NCBI RefSeq assembly: GCF_900639985.1
Contig: NZ_CAAAIM010000001.1
Span: forward strand, 868,001 to 932,000
Origin: Legionella rowbothamii
Lineage (GTDB): Bacteria > Pseudomonadota > Gammaproteobacteria > Legionellales > Legionellaceae
DNA length: 64,000 nt
Direction of reading: 5' to 3'
A model generated the notes under the pieces. It saw nothing but the letters and a program-made list of their open reading frames with translations, did not search any database and was not told the origin of the DNA. The position numbers and the translations under genes were made by a program. Below, one piece after another: positions 18,350-26,774 of the stretch; the stretch's first letter is position 1, and each line of letters begins with the position of its first letter.

Positions 18350-19762
18350 ATGGCGGTAACAGAAGCTGATCTACGAAATCTCACTTCATCCGATGCTCGA
18401 AAAATGACAGAAGCACAACAAATATACTTGCTCCATGCGATTCTTGAGGATGCAAAACAAGCATTAAATCAAAATCTAGAACAAGATAATAAAATACACC
18501 AACTCATTTCTGATTGCCAAGAGCCCCTTAAAGAGCAAGAGGGACAATTAAGTGCAGCTAGAGATAATGTAAATAAATTAATTGCTTTACTTGAACAGAT
18601 GGATGGCGGTCAATCAACACTCGACCATTTTAAAAAAAATGGGGTCTATCGTATTTTGTATCGTAATCCCAGGATGCTTGGCCAACAATATGACGGCTTA
18701 AACCCACTTCTACGCGCCGGTTTTACAGGTGTAGGAATCTCTGCAGTAATTGTCGCTTTTTTCGTAGCAACAACCCTTATTGGAGGCGCGCCCTTTTGGC
18801 TTACCGCTGTTTCTGCCGGGCTTTTTACCGGTGCCTCTACTTATTTAAGTGGAATTTTATATGGCGTGGTTAACGATCTTTTCGCAACCAAAGCTAATTT
18901 ACCCTACTTTCTTTTAGGTCATCAAGATGAGCAAAAAAGTATGCTGCGTACCAACGATAAAATAGCTCAAGGTATCGCCTGGGGCGTAGCAGCTACATTT
19001 CCACCCGTAGTTCTTGCCTCAATTTTGTTTACTGTAGTGGCAACAACTACTGCTTTTTTTGCTCCTCTAGCTACATTTATATTACCCGTCATGATGGTTG
19101 CAATGCCTTTAATTGCCATTGGAGCTGAAATTTATGCTCGTAAGATGACTAAAGTTAATGAAGAAAAGTGGGGGTACCGTTTATATGAATTAGGCTCTTA
19201 TCTAAATGGCTATCAAGAGCAAGGGCTTAAATTGATGTGCCAAACACCTCAAGAGCTTGCTGCCTGGCTAGCCAATGGAGACCGTAATCGTTTTGGTTTT
19301 CATCGAGTACCCATTATTGGTGTAGCAGCATTAGTTGGCTTTGTGGGCTTAAGTGCCTTAAGTGCTCTACTCCCACCAGTTCTTTTTGCTTCACCAATCA
19401 TTGCAATGGCTGTTCCTGCGGTTTTTGCTGGAGTCGCCTTCCTTTCCCTTGCTACTGGTGGAATTTACACGTACGTCAATCGCAATACATTATTAGATGA
19501 TCGCTATCGCATGGAGTTTGATGGGGAACTTAAGCCAGATTTATATCTTGATGAGGATGCAGAGTACGTACAAACACTACTTCACAAATACCCGAATCCA
19601 AATGATGTTCCCGTAGCTGAAAAAACAATAGAAGTAACTCTAGAGCCTCAAGAGGTAGCTCATTTTGGTCCCGTCATTTCTCTTCCTTCTACAAAACCAA
19701 TATCTCCAAAAAATACCGAGGAAGAAAATCTATCCGAAACAATTGCAAAGTCTGGCCCTTAA
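18350..19762 (+). CDS. Unknown multi-pass membrane protein, effector-like
   Basis: A 470-residue protein. The ATG at 18350 has GGAG 6 nt upstream and is preferred over the TTG at 18338. A soluble N-terminal coiled-coil region (about 20-100) precedes three groups of paired hydrophobic helices (about 127-172, 218-260 and 326-375: GVGISAVIVAFFVATTLIGG, TFPPVVLASILFTVVATTTA, VGFVGLSALSALLPPVLFAS). The polar tail contains a Glu-rich cluster (TEEENLSE) about 15 residues from the C-terminus. That tail resembles the E-block feature of many Dot/Icm substrates, but this is weak evidence. No enzyme motif is recognised. It follows tRNA-Phe after 260 bp. Confidence 0.65.
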   Translation: MAVTEADLRNLTSSDARKMTEAQQIYLLHAILEDAKQALNQNLEQDNKIHQLISDCQEPLKEQEGQLSAARDNVNKLIALLEQMDGGQSTLDHFKKNGVYRILYRNPRMLGQQYDGLNPLLRAGFTGVGISAVIVAFFVATTLIGGAPFWLTAVSAGLFTGASTYLSGILYGVVNDLFATKANLPYFLLGHQDEQKSMLRTNDKIAQGIAWGVAATFPPVVLASILFTVVATTTAFFAPLATFILPVMMVAMPLIAIGAEIYARKMTKVNEEKWGYRLYELGSYLNGYQEQGLKLMCQTPQELAAWLANGDRNRFGFHRVPIIGVAALVGFVGLSALSALLPPVLFASPIIAMAVPAVFAGVAFLSLATGGIYTYVNRNTLLDDRYRMEFDGELKPDLYLDEDAEYVQTLLHKYPNPNDVPVAEKTIEVTLEPQEVAHFGPVISLPSTKPISPKNTEEENLSETIAKSGP

Positions 19763-19855
19763 CAGTCTGAAATGACTAATGACATTCCCTGTTTTTTTTT
19801 AAATTATCTACTATAGTTTTAAGACTAATAAGAATAATAACAAACGGGGGATGTC

Positions 19856-20719
19856 ATGTTACGTCGATGGACCGCTATCGCTTTATTTTTTTGTACCCTC
19901 CCATGCTTTGCTGCTGATGAACGTGAAATAGCCATCACTATTGATGATTTACCCTTTGTTGGTTCAGGCACGAGTACTCCAGCCAGTTTAAAACGAACCC
20001 AAGACCGATTTATGGCTATAGTGAAAGCACTTGTTGATAATCAAGTACCTGCCACAGGTTTTGTAATTGGTGGCGCTGTAGCAAAAAATGAATGGGATCT
20101 ATTAGAGACTTTCCGCAATCAAGGCTTTGCATTAGGTAATCATACGTATACCCATGATAGTCTAAACAGCATGAGCGCTAACAAATACATTGCGGATATC
20201 GAGCGAGCAGATGTTAAATTAGCGCCAGTACTAACAGAACCAAAATATTTCCGCTATCCTTACCTTGCTGAGGGAAACGGCGAGAAAAAACAACAGGTAG
20301 TGAATTATTTAGCGGCACACCAATACACTATTGCCCCAGTTACTATCGACAGTAAAGATTATGAGTTCAATGCACAGTTTTATAGAATTCCTTATCGCAA
20401 GAGAGCACAAAACATTAATCAGTTTAAGAAGCGTTACTTAGCCTACATTTGGAAACAAACTCTGGCAGCAGAACGCAGATCCAACAAGTTTAATGGACAG
20501 CCAATAAAACAAATATTACTTATCCACGCGAATCTACTAAACAGCTACTGTCTAGAAGATATTATTGAGATGTATAAAAAGAATGGATACAAATTTATTA
20601 GTCTTGCCGATGCGTTGAGAGTTGATACAGTGCAGCCTTTAAATGCGAGTGCAGAATCTTCAAATCTTACTGAGCAGACTCCTAAAGAGGCGGTTGTGAA
20701 TAAGGTGGTGGCGCCTTAA
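19856..20719 (+). CDS. Secreted polysaccharide deacetylase (NodB/CE4 fold)
   Basis: A 287-residue exported protein with a signal peptide ending ...LPCFAADE. The CE4 motifs are present: motif 1 AITIDDLPFVG (the DD pair gives the base and a metal ligand), motif 2 GNHTYTHDSL (the H-x-x-x-H metal ligands) and motif 3 FRYPYLAEG. These enzymes remove N-acetyl groups from peptidoglycan or other sugar polymers in a metal-dependent way. The substrate cannot be told from sequence. The unstructured tail (after about 255) is polar and Thr/Ser/Glu rich. A GGGG-rich site precedes the ATG. Its position before the minus-strand mltA is suggestive of wall work, but the two are convergent, not an operon. Confidence 0.88.
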   Translation: MLRRWTAIALFFCTLPCFAADEREIAITIDDLPFVGSGTSTPASLKRTQDRFMAIVKALVDNQVPATGFVIGGAVAKNEWDLLETFRNQGFALGNHTYTHDSLNSMSANKYIADIERADVKLAPVLTEPKYFRYPYLAEGNGEKKQQVVNYLAAHQYTIAPVTIDSKDYEFNAQFYRIPYRKRAQNINQFKKRYLAYIWKQTLAAERRSNKFNGQPIKQILLIHANLLNSYCLEDIIEMYKKNGYKFISLADALRVDTVQPLNASAESSNLTEQTPKEAVVNKVVAP

Positions 20720-20767
20720 TCAATTGTAAGGTAATCGTCCCACTCCTCCTGAGAGAGTTGCCATTGC

Positions 20768-20790
20768 AGGTTGGGCCCATGGCCCAGCCT
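20768..20790. repeat. Intergenic palindrome (GGTTGGGCC-CAT-GGCCCAACC family)
   Basis: AGGTTGGGCC / GGCCCAGCCT stem of 10 bp (one G-T pair) with a CAT loop, followed by ACAC. It is almost identical to the element at 60061-60081 and lies between convergent genes. Confidence 0.75.
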
Positions 20791-20808
20791 ACACGTACTT
20801 GGACAATA

Positions 20809-22044
20809 CTAAGAAGAAGAAACTTGAACGACTCGAGAAATAGCGTGTTTAGGTAGTAACAGCCAATAATGCCCCGTATTCTTCATATGACCGGCAATCG
20901 AGGTTGCGCGTTCCCCATCTCCCCAGAAAACATCTCCACGAATCTTGCCACGAATTGCTCCACCCGTATCTTGAGCGATCATCAAACGCTGCATGGGTTT
21001 GTTTTTATCAGGATTAAGACTATTTGGTCGTGTCGTATTTAACCATAATGGAGTGCCTAAGGGGATCCACTGCTTATCTACTGCTAAGGAATAGCCGGGA
21101 GTTAACCACACACCTTGCGCCCCCAAAGCAACACCTTGATTCATTTTCCGGAAAAATACAAAAGATTTATTTTGGTTAATTACTGGATGCAACTGTTTAG
21201 GATGCTCTGTCAAATAACGTTTAATCGCTTGCATGGACGCATTATCACGAGTCATAACTCCTTTTCTAATTAAAACTCCCGCAATAGCCGTATAAGGTTG
21301 TCCATTTTGCGCATCATAACCTACAGAGAGACGCTCGCCATTCTCAAGTTCAATAAGCCCTGAACCCTGAATTTCTAAAAATAGGCGATCAATAGGACTA
21401 TTAATCCAAACCAAGACTTTAGCTTTATCCTTCAAAGCCCCTTTATTGATTTGAGCTCGCGTATAATAAGGAACGAGTTGTTTTTTTACCAAACGACCGA
21501 CAATACGGCGATTCTTCAGATCTCCAGAAAACATTCCAAGATCAGAAGTAATTAAATCATCTGGTGTTTCATATAAAGGCACACTAAATTCTTTTGATTT
21601 AGTATAACTACCCTTAATTGTTGGAACATAATAACCAGTAAATAAACCAGGCCCAGTATCGGGATCAAAAAACTCCACCGGCTGAAACCATTCCTCAAAA
21701 AACAATTTAGCTGATTGATCAGTAATTGAATGAATGTTTAAGGCAGCAGCACAGGCAGGTTGCCAATCTTTTACTTGGAGCACAATATGATCGGTTCCAA
21801 CCACTTGCTCAGGCTTTTGCTTCACAAAAGCGCGACAAGAAACTTGAAAAGTAGTTAATGAGCGCTTTAAATCAGCAGACGTCCATCCAGGGAGTTGGTT
21901 AAAAGTAACCGGCCTAAACATAGATGCAGTTTTTTGCGGTTCTACAGGCTGTTTAAGTTGCTTGGAATGCCAAAACCACCAGGCTGTTGTACCTAGTGCT
22001 GCAATGGCGACAAATAATGATGTATAAAGTATTTTTGTTTTCAT
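20809..22044 (-). CDS. mltA: Membrane-bound lytic murein transglycosylase A
   Basis: 411 residues from the ATG at 22044 (a TTG at 22053 is the alternative; neither has a strong ribosome site). An N-terminal membrane segment (ILYTSLFVAIAALGTTAWWFW) has no lipobox Cys, unlike E. coli MltA, so it is a transmembrane anchor or an uncleaved signal. The double-psi-barrel domain holds GPGLFTGYY, IQGSGLIEL and the catalytic region MIAQDTGGAIRGKIRGDVFWG, where the Asp before TGG is the acid/base. It cuts glycan strands to give 1,6-anhydro-MurNAc ends and works in the periplasm. It is transcribed alone on the minus strand. Confidence 0.93.
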   Translation of the reverse strand: MKTKILYTSLFVAIAALGTTAWWFWHSKQLKQPVEPQKTASMFRPVTFNQLPGWTSADLKRSLTTFQVSCRAFVKQKPEQVVGTDHIVLQVKDWQPACAAALNIHSITDQSAKLFFEEWFQPVEFFDPDTGPGLFTGYYVPTIKGSYTKSKEFSVPLYETPDDLITSDLGMFSGDLKNRRIVGRLVKKQLVPYYTRAQINKGALKDKAKVLVWINSPIDRLFLEIQGSGLIELENGERLSVGYDAQNGQPYTAIAGVLIRKGVMTRDNASMQAIKRYLTEHPKQLHPVINQNKSFVFFRKMNQGVALGAQGVWLTPGYSLAVDKQWIPLGTPLWLNTTRPNSLNPDKNKPMQRLMIAQDTGGAIRGKIRGDVFWGDGERATSIAGHMKNTGHYWLLLPKHAISRVVQVSSS

Positions 22045-22187
22045 GGAGGGCAATTTTTACACGTTATGGAAAATAATGCAACTAAAAATTGATTATTTTT
22101 AACCCAAATTATGTGCTATGACGTTAAAAAGGTCAATAGTATACCCCATCAACCACTTGATTTCATTTATTTTATTGTGAGAAATAC

Positions 22188-22709
22188 CTATATGGATCCC
22201 AAATAGCGCCAACTGCTCATTCCCAAGCGAACTAGACGTTCATTGCCCTCACAATTAACTAGGGTACGTGAATTAATATAACGAATTTGCAAAAAAGAAA
22301 CAGGCCTCCCCTCCTCCATTAAGGCAATAGAAACCCGTAGATGATGGCTTGATCGTTTTTGCCCTTGCTCATAAACCACTAAACAATCAAAGGAGCCTAA
22401 GTCCTCGATAAAATATTGGTAAGTCAACTCCCCATCATTAAAAGAGCAGCCTTGATGCTGCAACAGCCTGTTCAACGCATGATTTGCTGAGTCTTGATGG
22501 CGTATACAGCCTAAAGTAAAAGGTTTCTGTTGAACCAATTGGAGTGCTACAGCCTCTAACTGATAAAAACGCTGATGCAACACCTCTTGATGATTGGTTA
22601 CTTTGAGATATAACAATAGGTGGTGCATCGAGCTTGCTACCAACAAACTTATTACTGCTGTAATAAGTAAGACTATTAGAAAAATAAACCCTTTTTGGTG
22701 TCGTTTCAT
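22188..22709 (-). CDS. PilX-type minor pilin
   Basis: A 173-residue prepilin-like protein with a basic leader and a hydrophobic segment (MKRHQKG / FIFLIVLLITAVISLLVASS). The usual Glu5 is absent (Phe-Ile-Phe-Leu-Ile), typical for PilX/GspK-like tip pilins. The globular part has paired Cys residues (CIRH, CSFND, CLVV, CEGN). It overlaps the previous gene by 4 nt (ATGA), so it is co-translated with it. As the last of a V-W-X set it probably forms the initiation or tip complex of a type IV pilus. Assignment is by position and length; a GspK identity is possible but lacks the rest of a T2S operon. Confidence 0.72.
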   Translation of the reverse strand: MKRHQKGFIFLIVLLITAVISLLVASSMHHLLLYLKVTNHQEVLHQRFYQLEAVALQLVQQKPFTLGCIRHQDSANHALNRLLQHQGCSFNDGELTYQYFIEDLGSFDCLVVYEQGQKRSSHHLRVSIALMEEGRPVSFLQIRYINSRTLVNCEGNERLVRLGMSSWRYLGSI

Positions 22710-23440
22710 GAGCCACGGACCGTAACCATAACATTGTGCGTACTCCCCTCCGTAAGCCCTAATGCTAAATGCATAAACACAGTCCCATGCCTGCGTTGGC
22801 GACGGCTATGCAATGATTGGATTAATGGAGTCACCTCCTCTGGCTGGCCCAGTTGATAAAATAAAGCGGGTTTTCCTTGAGTATTTTTCTTAATAAACCA
22901 TCGCTCCTCCCAGTATTCCCCCACATAAACAGTCCTCGTATACTTAAACTGCAAGGGTTTATCTAAGATAATTAAGACACCCTTTGCATGGGGCTTCATC
23001 GTGAAGCTTTGTTGTATTTCTGCATGGTCGCAATCCGCAATGATTAAGGGGCGTTTTTTATTAAATGAGGTGGCATGAGGTACCAGAATCTGCCTTGTAT
23101 TCTGTATACTGACTACTTCGGCAAACTGCTCATGCATGCGATTAATCTGCAGTAAATACCGCGGCCCATTTTCGATGTGCACGCTATGGACCAGCGCTCC
23201 TTGCTTTTTAAGTTTTAACTGCTCGAGACCCAAGCAGGGGGTAAAACCCGCACGACGAATGCTGTCACTCAATAAATCACTCACCCAGCGTAAATCAAAG
23301 TGGGTTGCGAGCATGGTTTCCATCTCAATATATCCCTGTTTACTTTGGCTATAAAGTTGCATTAGCATTGTCATTAGAAGACTTGAAAGAAACAGGCCGA
23401 TTAATACTTCCGATAAGCTAATTCCCGCCTGTTTCTTCAT
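22706..23440 (-). CDS. PilW-type minor pilin
   Basis: A 244-residue prepilin. MKKQAG is followed by ISLSEVLIGLFLSSLLMTML with the conserved Glu at position 5 of the mature protein. The next region (THFDLRWVSDLLSDSIRRAGF) is the PilW helix and strand consensus seen in Pseudomonas-type minor pilins. The stop of the pilV-like gene and this start share ATGA, and the same is true for the pilX-like gene behind. These minor pilins prime pilus assembly and adjust adhesion. No fimT, pilY1 or pilE is adjacent. Confidence 0.82.
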   Translation of the reverse strand: MKKQAGISLSEVLIGLFLSSLLMTMLMQLYSQSKQGYIEMETMLATHFDLRWVSDLLSDSIRRAGFTPCLGLEQLKLKKQGALVHSVHIENGPRYLLQINRMHEQFAEVVSIQNTRQILVPHATSFNKKRPLIIADCDHAEIQQSFTMKPHAKGVLIILDKPLQFKYTRTVYVGEYWEERWFIKKNTQGKPALFYQLGQPEEVTPLIQSLHSRRQRRHGTVFMHLALGLTEGSTHNVMVTVRGS

Positions 23441-23760
23441 GCGGAACCTGCCAATTTCATATGATGACGAGTCAGAACATTGGGTTTGGCAAGATGATCT
23501 ACACGCAATACACGAGTACCCTGAGCATTATGTTCAATCTGTAGCTGATAGAATGGCGGCGGAGCAGGAAGTTGTTGCAGATGAGCAAATGAGGCTTCCT
23601 CAATTTGATCCAAAAACTGAGAACTTTGTTCCTGCCAGATTAATTGTTTGAGCAATTGTCTGCTTTGCCATTGCTGTTGCAATAAGGATAAAGCAACCAT
23701 TGTCACGAGCAAAAGCGATGCCAGCACTTCGACAAGGGAAAATCCCTTTTGCTGATTCAT
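23437..23760 (-). CDS. PilV-type minor pilin
   Basis: The start at 23760 (107 residues) gives a normal prepilin leader MNQQKG / FSLVEVLASLLLVTMVAL with Glu5; the open frame extends to 23811 but that adds a non-leader stretch. A short globular part follows, with few Cys. It is the first gene of a pilV-pilW-pilX-like set in which each pair overlaps by 4 nt, so all three are made together. The body is shorter than the 150-180 residues usual for PilV. No deletion is visible, and it may simply be a compact version. GspI-like pseudopilins are an alternative family. Confidence 0.78.
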   Translation of the reverse strand: MNQQKGFSLVEVLASLLLVTMVALSLLQQQWQSRQLLKQLIWQEQSSQFLDQIEEASFAHLQQLPAPPPFYQLQIEHNAQGTRVLRVDHLAKPNVLTRHHMKLAGSA

Positions 23761-23899
23761 ATTCCATAATTCCTGAGGTTGGTTACCTGCGCAGAATAGC
23801 GTTCTAATCATTAAAATTCAAGCAGATACTACCTGGGGCATAATATTGACTTAACCTTTCTCCCCTAGAATGCTCGCTTTTGTTTCAATATAATCTTTT

Positions 23900-24196
23900 T
23901 TGACAAACAAACTAGTCATTATTGGTGCTGGTCCTATAGGACTCTATCTTGCCTCTAAATTGAAAATGAACAATTCCAACGCTTTACCTCCCCGTAAAAA
24001 AAAATCATTTATTCGTTTAAGCACAGAAGGGAAAGGCATTATGGTTGCTAATGATGAAAAAAAATTTCAATTATCGTCCCTATGTAACCTCCTGAAAAAG
24101 CGCAGCCTAATTTACCTGAATCATTTACTCGCGAATAAAACTGTTTGCTTCGTGACAGAAAGCATTGCCTTAGGTAATATGAAATCAATTACTTAG
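23900..24196 (+). pseudogene. Flavoprotein N-terminal fragment (probable gene remnant)
   Basis: A 98-codon frame from a TTG, with no ribosome site and a stop codon 6 nt upstream. It begins NKLVIIGAGPIGLYLASKLK, the GxGxxG nucleotide-binding beta-alpha of FAD oxidoreductases. The rest does not continue a flavoprotein; it is a short basic stretch with scattered aromatics. I read it as the remains of a larger gene whose body was deleted. A functional short protein cannot be excluded because it sits 13 bp before hisC on the same strand. Confidence 0.45.
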
Positions 24197-24209
24197 CAAG
24201 GAATGTTTT

Positions 24210-25319
24210 ATGGTAGTTAATTATCAAGAAGTACCACATGCAGGAATACGTTCATTAGTACCTTATAAACCAGGAAAATCCATTGAAGAACTGGCTCGTG
24301 AAAAAGGAATTAGTGATATTATTAAATTAGCCAGCAACGAAAACCCTTTGGGATGTAGCCCTAAGGCTTTAAAAGCCTTTCGTGATATGTCGCCTCATAC
24401 ACTGGCAATGTATCCCTCCCCTGCAAATCACCCATTAATACCTAAATTAGCACAAAAGCATCAAGTAAACACAAATCAAATTTTTGTTAGCAATGGCTCC
24501 GATTACATCTATACCATTCTGTTAAATTCATTCGTGTTACATCATGATAAGCACATCCTTGTTCATGATTATGCATTCAGCACTTATGCTATTCAGGCAC
24601 AGACATTAAACATCCCTGTCCATTCTGTTGCGATAAATGATGACTGGCACGTCAATATCACTGCAATTATTGAAGCCTGTACTCCGAAAACAGGCATTAT
24701 TTTCTTAGCCAATCCCAATAATCCGACTGGGGTACTCATTAATCAACAAGAAATACAGCATCTGCTTAATAGCATTCCTGCAAGCACCCTATTAGTGATT
24801 GATGAAGCCTACTATGAGTTTGCAGCATCACATTATAATAACAACAGTATCGATTGGTTAGCCAAACACCCTAACCTCATCATTACCCGCACTTTTTCTA
24901 AAATCTATGGCTTAGCCGGATTACGTTTAGGTTATGCGCTGGCCCATCCCTCAATTATCGACATCATGCAACGAGTACAACTCCCATTTACCGTCAATCA
25001 AGCAGCATTAACTGCTGCACACGCAGCTTTGGATGATCAAGAGTTCCTCCAACTAAGTTTGAAAACTAATGCAGAAGGAATGGAACAAATGCGTGCGGGT
25101 TTTGAAGACTTAGATCTAGAATACCTGCCTTCAGCCTGTAATTTCTTTACCTTTAACTGTAAGGAAGATGGGATGTCACTCTATAATTATCTTTTAGACA
25201 AAGGTATCATTGTTCGACCGCTTCATCCCTATAGAATGAATAATTACATCCGAGTAACTATTGGAACTCAAGAACAAAATGCTCGCTTTCTTGAAGCACT
25301 AAAAAGTTACTATCGTTAA
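24210..25319 (+). CDS. hisC: Histidinol-phosphate aminotransferase (HisC, possibly aromatic/HisC2 type)
   Basis: A 369-residue class I/II PLP enzyme. It has the HisC start (PGKSIEELAREKG, LASNENPLG), NPNNPTG, DEAYYEF and the PLP lysine in TRTFSKIYGLAGLRLGY (Lys about 231), with the C-terminal VRPLHPY substrate loop. HisC turns imidazole-acetol phosphate into histidinol phosphate; paralogues of this clade also act on aromatic amino acids. No other his gene is near. The phhB gene follows 11 bp later, which fits a role in Phe/Tyr metabolism. A GGAA ribosome site precedes the ATG. Confidence 0.92.
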   Translation: MVVNYQEVPHAGIRSLVPYKPGKSIEELAREKGISDIIKLASNENPLGCSPKALKAFRDMSPHTLAMYPSPANHPLIPKLAQKHQVNTNQIFVSNGSDYIYTILLNSFVLHHDKHILVHDYAFSTYAIQAQTLNIPVHSVAINDDWHVNITAIIEACTPKTGIIFLANPNNPTGVLINQQEIQHLLNSIPASTLLVIDEAYYEFAASHYNNNSIDWLAKHPNLIITRTFSKIYGLAGLRLGYALAHPSIIDIMQRVQLPFTVNQAALTAAHAALDDQEFLQLSLKTNAEGMEQMRAGFEDLDLEYLPSACNFFTFNCKEDGMSLYNYLLDKGIIVRPLHPYRMNNYIRVTIGTQEQNARFLEALKSYYR

Positions 25320-25330
25320 AAGGAGTCGAA

Positions 25331-25669
25331 ATGAGTGATTTAAGCAGTAAACATTGTGAATCATGTGAAGGAATTGGGGCTGCATTGACCGCAGAGCAAG
25401 TTAACAATTTACTGCCTCAATTAAATAAGCAATGGCAAGTTAGCGCGGATAACCGCATTATTCGCCGTGAGTTATCCTTTAAAGATTTTTACGAAACAAT
25501 GGCTTTTGTAAATGCGCTTGCCTGGATAGCAAACATTGAAAACCATCATCCTGATTTAGAAGTGGGTTATAACTATTGCCATGTAAGCTTTATGACCCAT
25601 GCCTTAGATGGTTTAAGTCATAATGATTTTATTTGTGCCGCAAAATTAGATAAATTATTACTGGGTTGA
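25331..25669 (+). CDS. phhB: Pterin-4-alpha-carbinolamine dehydratase
   Basis: A 112-residue protein. The dehydratase motif E-(N)HHP (IENHHPDLEVGYN) with the two active-site His and the W before it (LNKQWQV) are kept, along with a closing THALDGLSHNDFICAAKLD. PhhB regenerates tetrahydrobiopterin for phenylalanine hydroxylase. It lies in an apparent operon with hisC (11 bp apart, AGGAG ribosome site in the gap). phhA is not in the window. The palindrome at 25691-25718 probably closes the unit. Confidence 0.94.
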   Translation: MSDLSSKHCESCEGIGAALTAEQVNNLLPQLNKQWQVSADNRIIRRELSFKDFYETMAFVNALAWIANIENHHPDLEVGYNYCHVSFMTHALDGLSHNDFICAAKLDKLLLG

Positions 25670-25690
25670 TATAAAAGAGGAACAATCCAA

Positions 25691-25718
25691 TTGCCACAGA
25701 AAATCATCTCTGTGGCAA
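25691..25718. terminator. Hairpin after phhB
   Basis: TTGCCACAGA / TCTGTGGCAA, a perfect 10-bp stem with an 8-nt loop, 22 nt after the phhB stop. It is followed by AAATAAAC, not T-rich, so it may stop transcription weakly or stabilise the mRNA 3' end. Confidence 0.6.
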
Positions 25719-25811
25719 AATAAACATCGAATATTGCTTAATGGAAACACATTGACTAAAAATTAAATTTAGCGCAGTATATGAACACTATTTATTTTTG
25801 TTTTATTCGAT

Positions 25812-26219
25812 ATGCCCACATCAAATACTAGCTCTCCAGATTTAATCAGTGATTTACTTTTTGCAGCACGTTACGCACCCAAAGCCGTATTAACTATTTC
25901 GCTCTATTCGATTGCTGGTGCCGCCTTAGGCTGGAGTTCCAGTTATCTTTTTAAAGAATCATGGAATAATTATGCGCAGATTAATCATCAAGTCATCGAC
26001 CCAAATGGGGACTATGCGGCTGAAGAAGAAAAATATTTGCATTTTTCACGCTCGCCGCAATTTAACCAAGTAACGCCAACCATTGATGAAGCAATTCCAT
26101 CCTATGCCTCCCTCCTTGGAGCGTGTACTGGAGTTTTTTTTGCAGCCAATAAAGTCATGAATGATTTTAAGCAAGGATTAAAAGAAGATAGAATTACTAG
26201 GCATTTAGATATAGTGTAA
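25812..26219 (+). CDS. Unknown small membrane protein
   Basis: A 135-residue protein of no known family. It is predicted to span the membrane once or twice: a helix near 32-50 (LTISLYSIAGAALGWSSSYL) and a weaker one near 105-122 (SYASLLGACTGVFFAA). The middle is acidic and Tyr/Phe rich. No Shine-Dalgarno site is visible ahead of the ATG, which weakens the start choice; a later ATG is not available until the C-terminal part. It is isolated between the phhB hairpin and a large inverted repeat. Confidence 0.55.
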   Translation: MPTSNTSSPDLISDLLFAARYAPKAVLTISLYSIAGAALGWSSSYLFKESWNNYAQINHQVIDPNGDYAAEEEKYLHFSRSPQFNQVTPTIDEAIPSYASLLGACTGVFFAANKVMNDFKQGLKEDRITRHLDIV

Positions 26220-26240
26220 CGTTGATGTAATCTTATTTGT

Positions 26241-26290
26241 CGTTAAGGAAACCTGGTTGCAAGCACCCAGGTTTCAATTATCACTTAACG
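26241..26290. repeat. Nested inverted repeat / probable terminator (family B)
   Basis: An inner GAAACCTGG / CCAGGTTTC stem is nested in an outer CGTTAAG / CTTAACG stem. The outer right arm overlaps the stop codon of the minus-strand gene at 26285. It lies between convergent genes. Confidence 0.65.
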
Positions 26291-26752
26291 GAATTTATAG
26301 TTTGCACTATCAGCACAAAGATCAGCTACCATATGAACAACGCTCGCCACAGGGCGTGTAAATAAACCGATGATGCTCAGCAACGGATTAATGATGGCCG
26401 CAACGAGCGCAGACACGCAGTTGTAAAAATATTCCTTCGAATGTTCCCATCGTGTCCTAGCTCTTGATAGAGGGGCATCGCTCTGAAGCCCTCTTGGAGA
26501 AACACTACTAGACCAAAGTTGCCCCGCTGCAATCACCGAAGAGACACAATTAAATGCAGAAATTACCGCATCAAGCAGAAAAGATGGGACCGCAATTAGA
26601 TCCATGATGGGGCGACCTGCATAAATTAAAAAATCTGAATGCTTGTAATCACGAGATTGAATGGGACTTAACAGCGCGTTAAAACGGAGCTTAGTAGAGC
26701 CAAACATACCGTATTCAGTTACCAGGGTAGGATAAATTACATTTTTAGACAT
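26285..26752 (-). CDS. Unknown protein, hydrophobic
   Basis: 155 residues from the ATG at 26752 (GGAG 6 nt upstream); 26764 is an alternative with no site. Two hydrophobic stretches (PSFLLDAVISAFNCVSSVIAAG about 56-77 and VSALVAAIINPLLSIIGLF about 113-131) suggest membrane contact. The segment between is basic. It sits 22 bp after dnaE on the same strand, and no domain is recognised. Its position as the gene behind dnaE looks incidental because nothing in the sequence ties it to replication. Confidence 0.6.
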   Translation of the reverse strand: MSKNVIYPTLVTEYGMFGSTKLRFNALLSPIQSRDYKHSDFLIYAGRPIMDLIAVPSFLLDAVISAFNCVSSVIAAGQLWSSSVSPRGLQSDAPLSRARTRWEHSKEYFYNCVSALVAAIINPLLSIIGLFTRPVASVVHMVADLCADSANYKFR

Positions 26753-26774
26753 TTTAAACTCCAAAATAAATCTT

